Notes: a model not told the origin generated them from the letters alone. 12,230 nt of DNA from Bacillota bacterium (GCA_023395695.1 JAEWYJ010000103.1:1-12230), one strand, 5' to 3'; numbered from the stretch's first letter, positions 1-7,526 are shown. Translations and numbers: made by a program.

Positions 1-9
1 ATTTAGCAG

Positions 10-1356
10 TTATCTTGGCAAACGTTTTCTGCGTCCCTCGTCGTAGGCGCGTACCAGCCGGTGAACCTCCGGCGAAAGGAACAACAGCCCCAGTAGGTTA
101 AACAGCAGCATCAGCCCGGTCAAAAAATCGCTGAGAAGCCAGATTCTCCGCACGCCCCACAGCGCGCCCAGCGCGACCCCGCCCGCATATAATAGGCGGT
201 AAAGCTTTGGCGCGGCAACCGATTTGGGCAGCAGATATTGCAGCGCTGTTTTTCCGTAGGTGTACCAGCCGCACACCGAAGTAATGCCAAACAGCGCAAT
301 GAACACAGCCACCATCGCGCCAGACGGTTCGCCCAGCAGCGCCGCAAAGCAGCGGATGGCCAGCGCGGCGCCGTCGTGCGCACCGTACAGCAGCCGCCCA
401 CCTTCTGCCGTAAGCAGCACGAGCGCCGTTAGCGTACAGGAGAGCGTTGTATCGATGAACACCTCTAAAATGCCCCACATGCCCTGCGTCACCGGATCTG
501 CGCAGTTTGACTGCGCATGTGCAATGGGGCTTGAGCCCATGCCCGCTTCGTTTGAGAACACGCCGCGCGCCAAACCAAAGCGCATGGCGCTGCGCACCGT
601 ATAACCGATTGTGCCGCCTGCAGCAGCCCGCAGGCCAAAGGCCTGTGTAAACATTTCGCCGACTGCGCCGGCCAGCGCTGCCCTGCCCTGCCAGACTGCT
701 GCTGCCGACAGCAGCAGATATCCGACGGTGATAACCGGCACAATCCATGCCGAAAGCCGCATAATGCCCCTGACGCCCCTGCCGGTGGCCGCCCAGGTAA
801 ATAGACCCAATAACACGGCGCACAGCACAGGTGGCACCGAAAAATGGGCCAATGCCTGCGCTGCGGAATTGGATTGCGTCATATTGCCGGTGCCCAGCGA
901 CGCCATGACGCAGCTGGCGGCAAATAAAAAAGCCAGAACGCCGCCCAGCTTGCCCAGCACATGCAAATAGCCCATCGGCCCCGCGCCCTTACGCTTATAT
1001 TTGACGGCGAGCGCCACCTCAGCAAATTTTATGCTCATGCCGGCAAGGGCGGCCAGCTGCATCCACACAACCGCACCCGGCCCACCCGCCACCACAGCGG
1101 TAGCCACCCCGACGATGTTTCCGGTGCCCATGGTGGCGCCCAATGCGGTGCTCATAGCCATAAAGGCCGACACATCTCGTTTTTCGCCGCGCTTCCCGCC
1201 AATATCCACAACGATATTTCTAAACGCCTGCGGCAAACTCCTGAGCGAAAAAAAACGGGTCTTTACCGTCAGGTATCCGCCCAGCCCTAAAATGACAGCC
1301 ATGGTAAACGGGCCCCACAGTGCGCCGGCGGCGCGTTCAAGCAGCAGGTCGGTCAA
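10..1356 (-). CDS. Sodium:alanine/glycine symporter, AGCS family
   Basis: Integral membrane carrier that would import alanine or glycine with sodium across the cytoplasmic membrane. The translation is hydrophobic throughout and carries AGCS hallmarks: a GTGNIVGVA segment at about residues 77-85 followed by a GGPGA stretch, and SNEAGMGSSP from about residue 268. At 448 residues it is normal length for the family. The frame is open upstream to an ATG at 1452, but I chose the TTG at 1356: it follows a good AGGAGGGG ribosome binding site by a few bases, and the upstream extension (rich in W, R and C) does not resemble an AGCS N-terminus. The stop lies nine bases from the window edge, so its terminator is not visible. 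It is probably transcribed alone, since hairpins separate it from the upstream gene. The family call is firm; the exact amino acid substrate is not readable from sequence. Confidence 0.93.
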   Translation of the reverse strand: MTDLLLERAAGALWGPFTMAVILGLGGYLTVKTRFFSLRSLPQAFRNIVVDIGGKRGEKRDVSAFMAMSTALGATMGTGNIVGVATAVVAGGPGAVVWMQLAALAGMSIKFAEVALAVKYKRKGAGPMGYLHVLGKLGGVLAFLFAASCVMASLGTGNMTQSNSAAQALAHFSVPPVLCAVLLGLFTWAATGRGVRGIMRLSAWIVPVITVGYLLLSAAAVWQGRAALAGAVGEMFTQAFGLRAAAGGTIGYTVRSAMRFGLARGVFSNEAGMGSSPIAHAQSNCADPVTQGMWGILEVFIDTTLSCTLTALVLLTAEGGRLLYGAHDGAALAIRCFAALLGEPSGAMVAVFIALFGITSVCGWYTYGKTALQYLLPKSVAAPKLYRLLYAGGVALGALWGVRRIWLLSDFLTGLMLLFNLLGLLFLSPEVHRLVRAYDEGRRKRLPR

Positions 1357-1541
1357 TGGTATCCCCTCCTCTAAACAGGCTATTCCCAACGGCTGAGAAT
1401 CATACCGTCTTATACCGTTCTTCCACCAAAAAGCAGTACAGCGAATCCTCATACTCTGAGCGTTGCCGGTTTGACAGGGCGAACAGCACGTAAAATCGCT
1501 TTTAGAACAACTGTTTTAGGGACATATTCCAAACAGAAATA

Positions 1542-1572
1542 ACAGAGGCCCGCCGTTTGGGCGAGCCTCTGT
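1542..1572. terminator. Terminator hairpin between glyoxalase and symporter genes
   Basis: ACAGAGGC pairs with GCCTCTGT, with four further inner pairs after one mismatch and a GTTTG loop. Read on the minus strand the stem is followed by TTATTTCTGTTT, a fair U-rich tail. This fits termination of the glyoxalase-like gene before the symporter. It is the last of three consecutive hairpins in that direction. Confidence 0.6.
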
Positions 1573-1596
1573 ATTTAAGGAGAGTTTGAACGAACG

Positions 1597-1666
1597 CGAG
1601 GGCTGTTAATGGAGAGCGCCCTCGTTTATGAAGGTGAAGAAGGCTTTAGGAGAGTGCCTTTTCACC
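1597..1666. repeat. Two further hairpins downstream of the glyoxalase-like gene
   Basis: Stem CGAGGGC/GCCCTCG spans 1597-1624. Stem GGTGAAGAAGGC/GCCTTTTCACC spans 1633-1666, with one bulged base. Both loops contain GGAGAG on the plus strand (TTAATGGAGAGC and TTTAGGAGAGT), and a third copy (TTTAAGGAGAGT) lies between the first hairpin at 1542-1572 and these. Together with that hairpin they fill most of the 324-base gap between the two genes. The remaining part, 1357-1540, shows no gene and no convincing promoter. The role is unknown; tandem terminators or a small structured RNA are both possible. Confidence 0.5.
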
Positions 1667-1680
1667 GGGTAGTCTTGCGG

Positions 1681-2055
1681 TCAATGGCGCTCGGGCGGCA
1701 AAATCTCAAGCCAGTAGCCGTCCGGGTCGCTGATGAAATAAATGCCCATGGCCTTATTTTCGTAGCAAATACAGCCCATGTCGCTGTGCAACGCGTGCGC
1801 CGCTTCAAAATCGTCGGTACGAAATGCAATGTGAATTTCGTTTTCGCCCAAGTTGTAAGGATCGGTATGGTCGCGCAGCCAGGTCAACTCAAGCTGATGC
1901 TCGCTGCTGCCATCTGACAAAAAGGCCAGTGTAAAGCTGCCGTCCGCGGCACTCTTGCGGCGGATTTCGTTTAATCCGAGCGCCTTTTTGTAAAATGCAA
2001 TGCTGACGTCTAAATCACAGACATTGATATTATTATGTGCAAATTTAAAGGTCAT
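1681..2055 (-). CDS. VOC family protein, glyoxalase I-like
   Basis: A 124-residue single-module vicinal oxygen chelate protein, the size of small lactoylglutathione lyases. Four residues fall where the GloA metal ligands lie: His7 (in FAHNN), Glu56 (in HQLEL), His75 (in EIHIAF) and Glu117 (in YWLEIL). The DPDGYWLEI end is the typical second-half VOC signature. A lyase acting on hemithioacetals of methylglyoxal is therefore plausible, although VOC proteins of this size also act in antibiotic resistance and other isomerase reactions. The frame is open to 2118, but the ATG at 2055 is preceded by GAGGAAT and begins the beta strand directly. It stands alone between hairpins and a 250-base gap. No clear -35/-10 pair was found upstream. 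Confidence 0.85.
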   Translation of the reverse strand: MTFKFAHNNINVCDLDVSIAFYKKALGLNEIRRKSAADGSFTLAFLSDGSSEHQLELTWLRDHTDPYNLGENEIHIAFRTDDFEAAHALHSDMGCICYENKAMGIYFISDPDGYWLEILPPERH

Positions 2056-2305
2056 CAGCCATTCCTCATTTAATTGATTTGATGGCTTTATAATACCGCA
2101 TCCGCCACGTGAATTCATCCTTTGTAAATTAAAGAGTGGTTACAATTTGTTTTCAAGCGCCAAAAGGTTATGACAAAGAGGGTTTTATGCAATATTTTTA
2201 ATAAAATCTGCCACTTTATATTATAGGCGCGCATACCTATAGTCAAACTGCGTATTGGCCCGGCGAATGCGACAAACGGCCTGACTGAGCCACCGGTATA
2301 TCATA

Positions 2306-2653
2306 TCAGCTGGTGTAGTCCTCAATAAGCTCAAGCAGCTCGGCGTAATCCGCAACCTCAATCCCCTCTTCAAGCCGCATACGGTCAATGTCGGGCAGAT
2401 AGTGCAGGTAGCGGTCAAACACCAGCTCCGGTTCTTTTTTACCAATCATAAAAACCGCCAGCTTACCCTGATAGCCGGTCAGCAAATAACGGGCTTTGGG
2501 CGGCGTTTGTTCCGCGCTTATATTAGATTCAACATCCATCGCCGCCTGCGGAATATCCGGCGCCTGAAATTTGGCCCAAATTCCGAAAGTGCCGCCGCCC
2601 AATATAGCCACTGCCAGCGCCGTAACGCCAAACCAGTTTACCTTTTTCTTCAC
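2306..2653 (-). CDS. Small membrane protein with BofC C-terminal-like domain
   Basis: A 115-residue protein with a short basic N-terminus (MKKK), one transmembrane helix at about residues 5-26 and a predicted extracytoplasmic remainder. The segment YLLTGYQGKLAVFMIGKKEP followed by a YLHYLPDIDRMRLEEGIEV-type stretch and a LIEDYTS end resembles the small domain seen at the C-terminus of the sporulation protein BofC and in many stand-alone clostridial proteins. That resemblance is from memory of the family and does not prove a sporulation role. I place the start at the GTG at 2653, since AGGAG ends eight bases before it, whereas the upstream ATG at 2662 abuts the ribosome binding site. It diverges from the penicillin-binding protein gene. 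Confidence 0.7.
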   Translation of the reverse strand: MKKKVNWFGVTALAVAILGGGTFGIWAKFQAPDIPQAAMDVESNISAEQTPPKARYLLTGYQGKLAVFMIGKKEPELVFDRYLHYLPDIDRMRLEEGIEVADYAELLELIEDYTS

Positions 2654-2983
2654 AGATACCATCTCCTGTGCTAATTTTAATCAATTTAAATGTGTCCTTA
2701 CCGGCTATGCGCCGGTTAAAGTGCCCGCAGACATTTTTAATGATGCGGGTAAAGCTTAACAGCGAAAACCCCTTTATCCGCCATAAGTCTGTTGTCGGGA
2801 ATATTGTTGACGCAAAAATAGCGCGCTATGCGCTTTGGCAGCAAGACTTTTGGGCAAAATACCTGTACACAAACCCCTTTGTTTGTGCTATACTAAACGG
2901 TGATACTCAGATTATGATATCAATATGATATGCCGCCTATAGTCGTTTGGCTTTTGCCATGCAATAGAAAAAGGAGTGATTTG
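2654..2983. other. Divergent intergenic region upstream of the PBP gene
   Basis: This 330-base stretch separates the BofC_C-like gene from the PBP gene. It contains a hairpin at 2700-2716 (ACCGGC/GCCGGT, loop TATGC), a weaker CCCGC/GCGGG pair just after it, and the PBP promoter near its right end. An open frame at 2668-2928 runs through it but has no family resemblance and no ribosome binding site I can support. I see no RNA gene. Confidence 0.5.
2864..2894 (+). promoter_or_regulatory. Predicted promoter of the PBP gene
   Basis: An extended -10 element, TGC then TATACT at 2889-2894, lies about 90 bases before the chosen GTG start. The -35 is weak: TGTACA at 2864-2869 with a 19-base spacer, or TACACA at 2866-2871 with 17. 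The extended -10 could compensate. The predicted leader is about 80 bases. Confidence 0.5.
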
Positions 2984-5251
2984 GTGTCAGTTGAAAGCAC
3001 CAGACAATCGGAAAACCGGCCCTCAAAACGCCGTCGGCGCAAGCCCCGTTATAATCCGCTCGCCATTTTCGGCAGATTTTTTGCCGTGATTATCATGGTG
3101 GGTATCATAACGGGCTGTATTGTTGCGTCGGTACTTACCGTTTACGTTCTCAACACGCTGGATGCCAGCGACCGCGTAGAGCTTGATAACGTCAAGATGA
3201 GTTTTACAACCATCATCTATGCCAAACAGGAAAACAGCGACGAATATTTTGAGCTTCAGCGCGTACAAAACAATGAAAACCGCGTCTGGGTGGATTATTC
3301 GGATATTCCGCAAAGCCTTAAGGATGCGGCTGTTGCTGTTGAAGACAAGCGCTTCTGGGCGCATTCCGGCATCGATATCAAGCGCACGGTGGCCGCGGTT
3401 GTGAACTATGCCAATCCCTTTGCACAGGACATGTTCGGCGGTTCCACCATCACACAGCAGGTCATTAAAAATGTCACCAACGACAACGAGTTTGACGTGG
3501 GCCGTAAGGTACGCGAAATTTTCCGTGCCATCAACCTTGAAAAAAACTATTCCAAGGAACAAATTTTGGAGACCTATCTCAACACCATTGCACTGGGCAA
3601 TGGCCAGAACGGTGTACAATCGGCCTCCAACCTGTATTTTGGTAAAGAGGTTTCGGAGCTGACTGCGGCCGAGTCGGCCTCGCTGATTGCAATTACCCAA
3701 AACCCAACCAAATGGAACCCCTTTTCAAACCCCCAAGACAACCGAACCCGCCAGCTGATGATTCTGAAAATGATGCATGAGCAGGAGCATCCCGACGGCA
3801 CCCTAATGCTGACCGACGCGGAATATGAAGCGGCGATTGCGCATGAAATGGTGTTTAAAAAGGATGAGTATGTCCAAAAGCTTGACACGGTGCAGAACTG
3901 GTTTATCGACACCGTTTATGAAGAGGTGCGCCGTGATCTTATCGAGCAGGCCGGTTACACCGAATCGGGCGCCAAGGAAGCGCTTCGTACCGGCGGCTTT
4001 AGAATTTACACCACCGTCGACGCCGAAATGCAGGACTATCTTGAGAAGAAATATCTGGATCCTGAGACTTTCCCGAAAATCCGCAATGAGGAATATCCCG
4101 AATCGGGTTTTGTCATTCTGGACTTTAACGGTGAAATTAAAGCAATTGTAGGCTCTAACCGCGAAAAAACCGGCGCACTTGTTTTTAACCGTGCCACCAG
4201 TGCGGTACGCCACCCCGGCTCGACCATTAAACCGATCGCCTCTTATTCTCTGGCGTTGGAGTACAATATGATCAACTGGTCGATGATATGGGAGGACAGC
4301 CCCATACAGCTTGACCCTGAAGATCCCGAATCATTGTATCCCAGAAACTTTTACAACGAATATAAGGGGCCGCTGACCATCACCGAAGCAATTCAGCGCT
4401 CAACCAACACCATACCCGTCAAGCTGGTACAGATGCTCTCGCCCCGCACAAGCTTTAATTTTTTGCGGGACTCGCTCGGATTTAAAAACCTTGTTGAGAG
4501 CGAAGCGAAAAACGGCAAGGTGTTTACCGACGTTGCGCTGGCGCCCATGGCGCTAGGCGGTCTGACCAAAGGCGTGACCCCGCTGGAAATGGCCGGTGCC
4601 TATCAGATTTTTGGCAATGGCGGGCTTTATACCGCGCCGCATTCCTATACCAAGGTCATCGATTCCGAGGGCAATACGATTCTTGAAAATAAAGCGGTTC
4701 CCAAGCGCGTAATCTCTCAAGAAACCGCCACCATTATGAATAAGCTGCTGCAACGTGTCACCTCTGCGGCCCCCGGCACCGGCACCAACTCAAAGTTCCC
4801 GGGCTCCGGCATGCCGATTGCGGGCAAGACCGGCACCTCGGATAACGATTATAACGAATGGTTTATCGGCGTGACCCCTTATTATGTAGGCGTGTGCTAT
4901 TTGGGCTATGACGAGATGGAAACGATCAACTATTCAGGCTACTACTATCCGCCTCCCCTGATTTACCGTAATGTCATGGCGCCGATTCACGCCAACCTGC
5001 CGGTAATCGACTTTGCCGCTTCGTCCAATGTCGTTGAGCGCACCTACTGCACCGAGTCCGGTCTACTGGCCTCGGACAAATGTACGAGCACGGCGGTGGG
5101 CTGGTATAAGCTCGATGCCCTGCCGGAGGTTTGCACCCTCCATGACGAGCCGGAGACGGAGGAGGACGAAATCGGGCGTTTTGATCCAAACTCTAACCTC
5201 TCCTATTGGGACTGGCTCAATTCCCGTTACCCCACTGACGACGCGGATTAA
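2984..5251 (+). CDS. Class A penicillin-binding protein (PBP1A type)
   Basis: Bifunctional peptidoglycan synthase of 755 residues that polymerises glycan strands from lipid II and cross-links stem peptides outside the membrane. In order: a basic cytoplasmic tail (KRRRRKPR), one transmembrane helix near residues 30-55, a GT51 transglycosylase domain with catalytic Glu120 in VEDKRFWAHSG and GGSTITQQ at about 152-159, then a transpeptidase domain with the nucleophile motif STIK (Ser413, Lys416), SxN (Ser473-Thr-Asn475) and KTG (615-617). All active-site motifs are intact. After the KTG there is a short tail with two cysteines and an acidic end. The GTG at 2984 is chosen because AAAGGAG precedes it by eight bases; a TTG one codon earlier is an alternative, and the frame extends to an ATG at 2930 without support. 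Single-gene unit ended by a strong terminator. Confidence 0.96.
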   Translation: MSVESTRQSENRPSKRRRRKPRYNPLAIFGRFFAVIIMVGIITGCIVASVLTVYVLNTLDASDRVELDNVKMSFTTIIYAKQENSDEYFELQRVQNNENRVWVDYSDIPQSLKDAAVAVEDKRFWAHSGIDIKRTVAAVVNYANPFAQDMFGGSTITQQVIKNVTNDNEFDVGRKVREIFRAINLEKNYSKEQILETYLNTIALGNGQNGVQSASNLYFGKEVSELTAAESASLIAITQNPTKWNPFSNPQDNRTRQLMILKMMHEQEHPDGTLMLTDAEYEAAIAHEMVFKKDEYVQKLDTVQNWFIDTVYEEVRRDLIEQAGYTESGAKEALRTGGFRIYTTVDAEMQDYLEKKYLDPETFPKIRNEEYPESGFVILDFNGEIKAIVGSNREKTGALVFNRATSAVRHPGSTIKPIASYSLALEYNMINWSMIWEDSPIQLDPEDPESLYPRNFYNEYKGPLTITEAIQRSTNTIPVKLVQMLSPRTSFNFLRDSLGFKNLVESEAKNGKVFTDVALAPMALGGLTKGVTPLEMAGAYQIFGNGGLYTAPHSYTKVIDSEGNTILENKAVPKRVISQETATIMNKLLQRVTSAAPGTGTNSKFPGSGMPIAGKTGTSDNDYNEWFIGVTPYYVGVCYLGYDEMETINYSGYYYPPPLIYRNVMAPIHANLPVIDFAASSNVVERTYCTESGLLASDKCTSTAVGWYKLDALPEVCTLHDEPETEEDEIGRFDPNSNLSYWDWLNSRYPTDDAD

Positions 5252-5257
5252 GTGCTA

Positions 5258-5294
5258 AAGTCAAAACCTCCGGCTAAGCCGGAGGTTTTGACTT
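5258..5294. terminator. Perfect 17-bp palindromic terminator after the PBP gene
   Basis: AAGTCAAAACCTCCGGC pairs perfectly with its complement across a TAA loop, starting seven bases after the PBP stop. The descending GGTTTTGACTT arm gives a U-rich end on the plus strand, and the symmetric A-rich arm does the same on the minus strand, so it can stop transcription from both sides. Confidence 0.85.
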
Positions 5295-5406
5295 ATCTTC
5301 TGCGTCGATTTCCGGCCGCTTTGCACAGATCATCCACCTCACGCTGGAAAAACGCCATCGCCAGCAGACGCTCCCCAGCGGGCATTTTATAATACGTGCC
5401 GGGCAT
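5293..5406 (-). CDS. Possible small protein of 37 residues
   Basis: An open frame starting MPGTYYKMPAGERLLAMAFF and ending KAAGNRRRR. It has a basic tail and a mixed amphipathic middle (QREVDDLCKAAG). Its stop codon touches the bidirectional terminator at 5258-5294, as expected for a convergent gene, and its base composition resembles the flanking coding DNA. Against it, no ribosome binding site precedes the ATG, and the frame is closed by a TAA eight codons upstream. It could be a real small gene or the tail of a decayed longer one. I do not recognise it. Confidence 0.3.
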   Translation of the reverse strand: MPGTYYKMPAGERLLAMAFFQREVDDLCKAAGNRRRR

Positions 5407-5581
5407 TGGATTAGCAACACTTTAATGCATAAAAATCAAAGGAGAGATTGTCTGAATTCCGCCGAGCTTTTGTAACCAAGTCTGGTATGAATTCTTTTGT
5501 TATTAAACCAGTAGACTTAAATGGTTTTGCTGCTTCCCGCCATCCTCACCGGGATGACAATCAATTGTTAAGATATTTATC
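5407..5581. other. Intergenic stretch before the cold shock gene
   Basis: No convincing gene. A 45-codon plus-strand frame starts at a TTG (5448) only three bases after AAAGGAG and ends at 5585 inside the next promoter. It has no recognisable resemblance, so I do not call it. Two small inverted repeats are present: AAACCA/TGGTTT near 5505-5527 and CATCC/GGATG near 5541-5556. Confidence 0.4.
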
Positions 5582-5610
5582 TTGACAATACTTAATAAGG
5601 CGCGTATAAT
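5582..5610 (+). promoter_or_regulatory. Consensus sigma-A promoter of the cold shock gene
   Basis: TTGACA (5582-5587), a 17-base spacer and TATAAT (5605-5610) match the vegetative consensus exactly. Transcription would start near 5617, giving a leader of about 115 bases before the cold shock ATG. Confidence 0.92.
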
Positions 5611-5641
5611 CAAAAAGTATTCTAAATGTATGAATTGATCG

Positions 5642-5698
5642 CCGCGGGTTGTAAGTCAATTTTCGTTTTGACTTATATTATTCGCGGTTTTTATTTTT
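5642..5698 (+). promoter_or_regulatory. Terminator-like hairpin in the cold shock gene leader
   Basis: Within the leader, CCGCG (5642-5646) can pair with CGCGG (5683-5687), enclosing a second stem AAGTCAA (5653-5659) with TTGACTT (5668-5674). The outer stem is followed at once by TTTTTATTTTT (5688-5698), the layout of an intrinsic terminator, and the gene's ribosome binding site comes 20 bases later. Cold shock leaders in other bacteria are known to fold differently with temperature; a transcriptional attenuator or thermosensor is an inference here. Confidence 0.6.
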
Positions 5699-5731
5699 GC
5701 TGTAGGATAACATTTTTAGGAGGTACTTTAT

Positions 5732-5944
5732 ATGAACAAAGGTACTGTCAAGTGGTTCAACGAGGGCAAAGGATTTGGTTTTATCTCTAACGACAATGGC
5801 GGTGAGGATGTGTTTGTACATTTCTCTGCCATTCAGGGCACTGGCTACAAACAGTTAGCCGAGGGGCAGAAGGTTTTCTTTGATACCGAGCCTGATCCCA
5901 AGGATTCCCGCAAGCTGCGCGCCACAAACGTCCGCGTCGCTTAA
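5732..5944 (+). CDS. Cold shock protein, CspA family
   Basis: A 70-residue cytoplasmic single-stranded nucleic acid binding protein that acts as an RNA chaperone. It is a single OB-fold cold shock domain of normal length. RNP1 is KGFGFI at residues 13-18 and RNP2 is VFVHF at 27-31, with the usual N-terminal GTVKWFN. The ATG follows AGGAGG by eight bases, an ideal ribosome binding site. It is a single-gene transcription unit with its own consensus promoter, structured leader and terminator, which fits a highly expressed and probably temperature-responsive gene. The family is certain; which paralogue it is cannot be told from the window. Confidence 0.97.
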   Translation: MNKGTVKWFNEGKGFGFISNDNGGEDVFVHFSAIQGTGYKQLAEGQKVFFDTEPDPKDSRKLRATNVRVA

Positions 5945-5957
5945 CTCTCGCAATGTG

Positions 5958-5985
5958 TCCGCCCCCTCCACGGGGGCGGATTTTT
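5958..5985 (+). terminator. Terminator of the cold shock gene
   Basis: A nine-base GC-rich stem TCCGCCCCC/GGGGGCGGA with loop TCCAC is followed by TTTTT, 13 bases after the stop codon. This is a classic intrinsic terminator. Confidence 0.93.
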
Positions 5986-6037
5986 GTTGCGCTTTTTTGT
6001 GGCGATAAACCATAAGCTGTTATTTAGCGGCTTATAG

Positions 6038-6066
6038 TTGATAACTTTGTAAAATAATGGTAGAAT
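6038..6066 (+). promoter_or_regulatory. Predicted promoter of the lipoprotein gene
   Basis: TTGATA (6038-6043), a 17-base spacer and TAGAAT (6061-6066) form a good sigma-A promoter, giving a leader of about 85 bases. A small inverted repeat ATAAGC/GCTTAT overlaps its upstream edge (about 6012-6035) and could be an operator, but there is no independent support for that. Confidence 0.65.
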
Positions 6067-6156
6067 TATCTAGCAGCATCCAAGTGAATAAAAAAATCCA
6101 ATTCAACTGCGAATTATTTATATTTGCCTCGTCTTTAGGCGAGAAAGGTGATAAAG

Positions 6157-7062
6157 ATGAAATCCACAAAAACAAAGATATATGCCTTAGTCATGGCGCT
6201 TACCATGTTGACCCTCATTGCCTGTTCCAACAGCAACGCGCCAAGCAGTAGTACAACGCAGGCATCCGACAAGAACACTGCCCCTTCCTCTGCACCGGAG
6301 TCGGTCTCGGTATCTTCCTCTGAAAAAACGATACAAAATTCCGACTTAGCGGCTGTGATCGCATCTATTAAAACGGAACCGGAAAAATTGACTGCTGGCT
6401 GTGATAAAACTGAAAATTCCAGTGGCAGCCTTACACTTCAAGCGGAGGATGAGATAATCATAAAAACATCCGATTTGCTTGCCCGAAGTTCCCTTGAAGA
6501 ACTAACGCTTGCGTCACAGCCGCCCTATTCATCTTATGTTATCATCGCCACGGAGCAAAATAAGGACGGCTGGACCCTCACGATTTTGGAAGAATCTGAC
6601 GATATCAATTCGGTAGCCTCCCCCGCAACCTTTCTTTCACTGATGAAACAGAGTTACGCTGAGCCGGTTTTCTTTTCTCTGGATCGCGTGGTCTTTGACG
6701 AAATATATGGCATGGCAAACGACATGGTTTATATGCCGGATCCACCGAAAGAGGATTTTATAGAGCCCCTGCAATCGCTTTTGAAAGCGTATCAGCACGG
6801 CACTATTAAAAATAACGAGTTACAGCCAAGCTATGAGGAGTATCCAATCGGAGAAGCTTACCCAGTCATTCAAACTATTGACGATTTCGAGGTAAGAACG
6901 GGAAATGATATGGCATCCTATTATGTAATCATTCCGCTGAAAAACGGCTCAAAATGGAAGATGGTCGTGGGAATGACATCCATGTATCCGCCAATCACAT
7001 CAGACGCGCCCCAGCAACTATCGTGGAATGCCGTATCAGCAAGTTTTACCTCTGCCAAGTAG
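6157..7062 (+). CDS. Lipoprotein of unknown function
   Basis: A 301-residue protein exported and lipid-anchored to the outer face of the membrane. The N-terminus has lysines (MKSTKTK), a hydrophobic core and the lipobox LIAC, so Cys23 would be the lipidated first residue of the mature form. Residues 24 to about 57 are a Ser/Thr/Ala/Pro-rich linker; the rest is a mixed alpha/beta-like region with no motif I recognise, including YYVIIPLKNGSKWKMVVGM near the end. The ATG at 6157 is chosen because GAAAGGTG lies six bases upstream; a GTG at 6148 overlaps that site. It is more AT-rich than the PBP gene. It could be a substrate-binding or stress lipoprotein, but nothing shows which. No terminator was found immediately downstream. 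Confidence 0.85.
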   Translation: MKSTKTKIYALVMALTMLTLIACSNSNAPSSSTTQASDKNTAPSSAPESVSVSSSEKTIQNSDLAAVIASIKTEPEKLTAGCDKTENSSGSLTLQAEDEIIIKTSDLLARSSLEELTLASQPPYSSYVIIATEQNKDGWTLTILEESDDINSVASPATFLSLMKQSYAEPVFFSLDRVVFDEIYGMANDMVYMPDPPKEDFIEPLQSLLKAYQHGTIKNNELQPSYEEYPIGEAYPVIQTIDDFEVRTGNDMASYYVIIPLKNGSKWKMVVGMTSMYPPITSDAPQQLSWNAVSASFTSAK

Positions 7063-7130
7063 TGACCTTCAGGCGATAAACCTTATTCCCCCTAAGATAT
7101 ACCTATTGAGCATAACGCAAAGCATACAAA

Positions 7131-7526
7131 TTACAATTTGTTGTTATAGCTCAGTGCCTCCGGTTCGGTTTCCACAAATGCGCCGCAGTCCACAACCAGC
7201 AGCGGCGGGCGGTATAGCTCGACAAGGCAGGGGGCGTCATAGTCTGTTGCGCCTTTGGACTCGTCCAGGTAGTTACAGCCAAATATCCACATAAACTCTG
7301 CGCGGGTGTGCGTCTGCTCAAATGCCCTTTTTCTCAGCCGTTTAAATCACTGGTTAAGCGCATCGTCTACATGCACGGCGTAGGGCTGATACTCGTGCCA
7401 GTCATACCGCAGGTACATCCAAAGCCCATGCCTCTCTGACAGCGCCCGCCACGGGTTGCCAAAATAGATATAGTCAAACTTAGGTAGGCTTTTCAGAGGA
7501 ATAGGTGTGTTATAACGCAAAGTGTG
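7131..7526 (-). pseudogene. Remnant of an unrecognised gene
   Basis: The minus strand reads as convincing protein in one frame: YNTPIPLKSLPKFDYIYFGN, then a W/Y-rich stretch, a TGA at 7349-7347, then FKRLRKRAFEQTHTRAEFMW, a segment containing CNYLDESKGATDYDAPCLVE, and a stop at 7133-7131. The TGA follows LNQ and precedes FKRL, where TGG (Trp) would read naturally. There is no start codon: the frame closes within the 12-bp tandem repeat at its upstream end. I therefore call a doubly broken gene, truncated at the 5' end and with one nonsense change. About 130 codons survive. I do not recognise the family. It lies just outside the mobile module, so it may have been cut by an older insertion or deletion. 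Confidence 0.6.

Noticed and set aside
98..823. 241-residue open frame inside the symporter gene
   Set aside because: It is on the same strand as the symporter in another frame, is Arg/Cys/Gly-rich as GC-rich shadow frames are, and has no ribosome binding site or family resemblance.
1357..1452. Longer symporter start at the ATG at 1452
   Set aside because: The extension is not AGCS-like and would place the strong AGGAGGGG site inside the gene; the TTG at 1356 is better supported.
2668..2928. 86-residue frame just upstream of the PBP gene
   Set aside because: It runs through the predicted promoter, has no ribosome binding site and no protein-like composition.
3023..3700. 225-residue minus-strand frame antisense to the PBP gene
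   Set aside because: It lies wholly within the transglycosylase domain coding region, whose motifs are intact on the plus strand; the antisense product resembles nothing.
5448..5585. 45-codon plus-strand frame with AAAGGAG before a TTG
   Set aside because: Spacing of three bases is too short, the frame runs into the cold shock promoter and it contains small inverted repeats typical of non-coding DNA.
7081..7131. ACAAATT/AATTTGT repeat as a terminator of the lipoprotein gene
   Set aside because: Short AT-only stem with no proper T-run, 60 bases after the stop; too weak to call.
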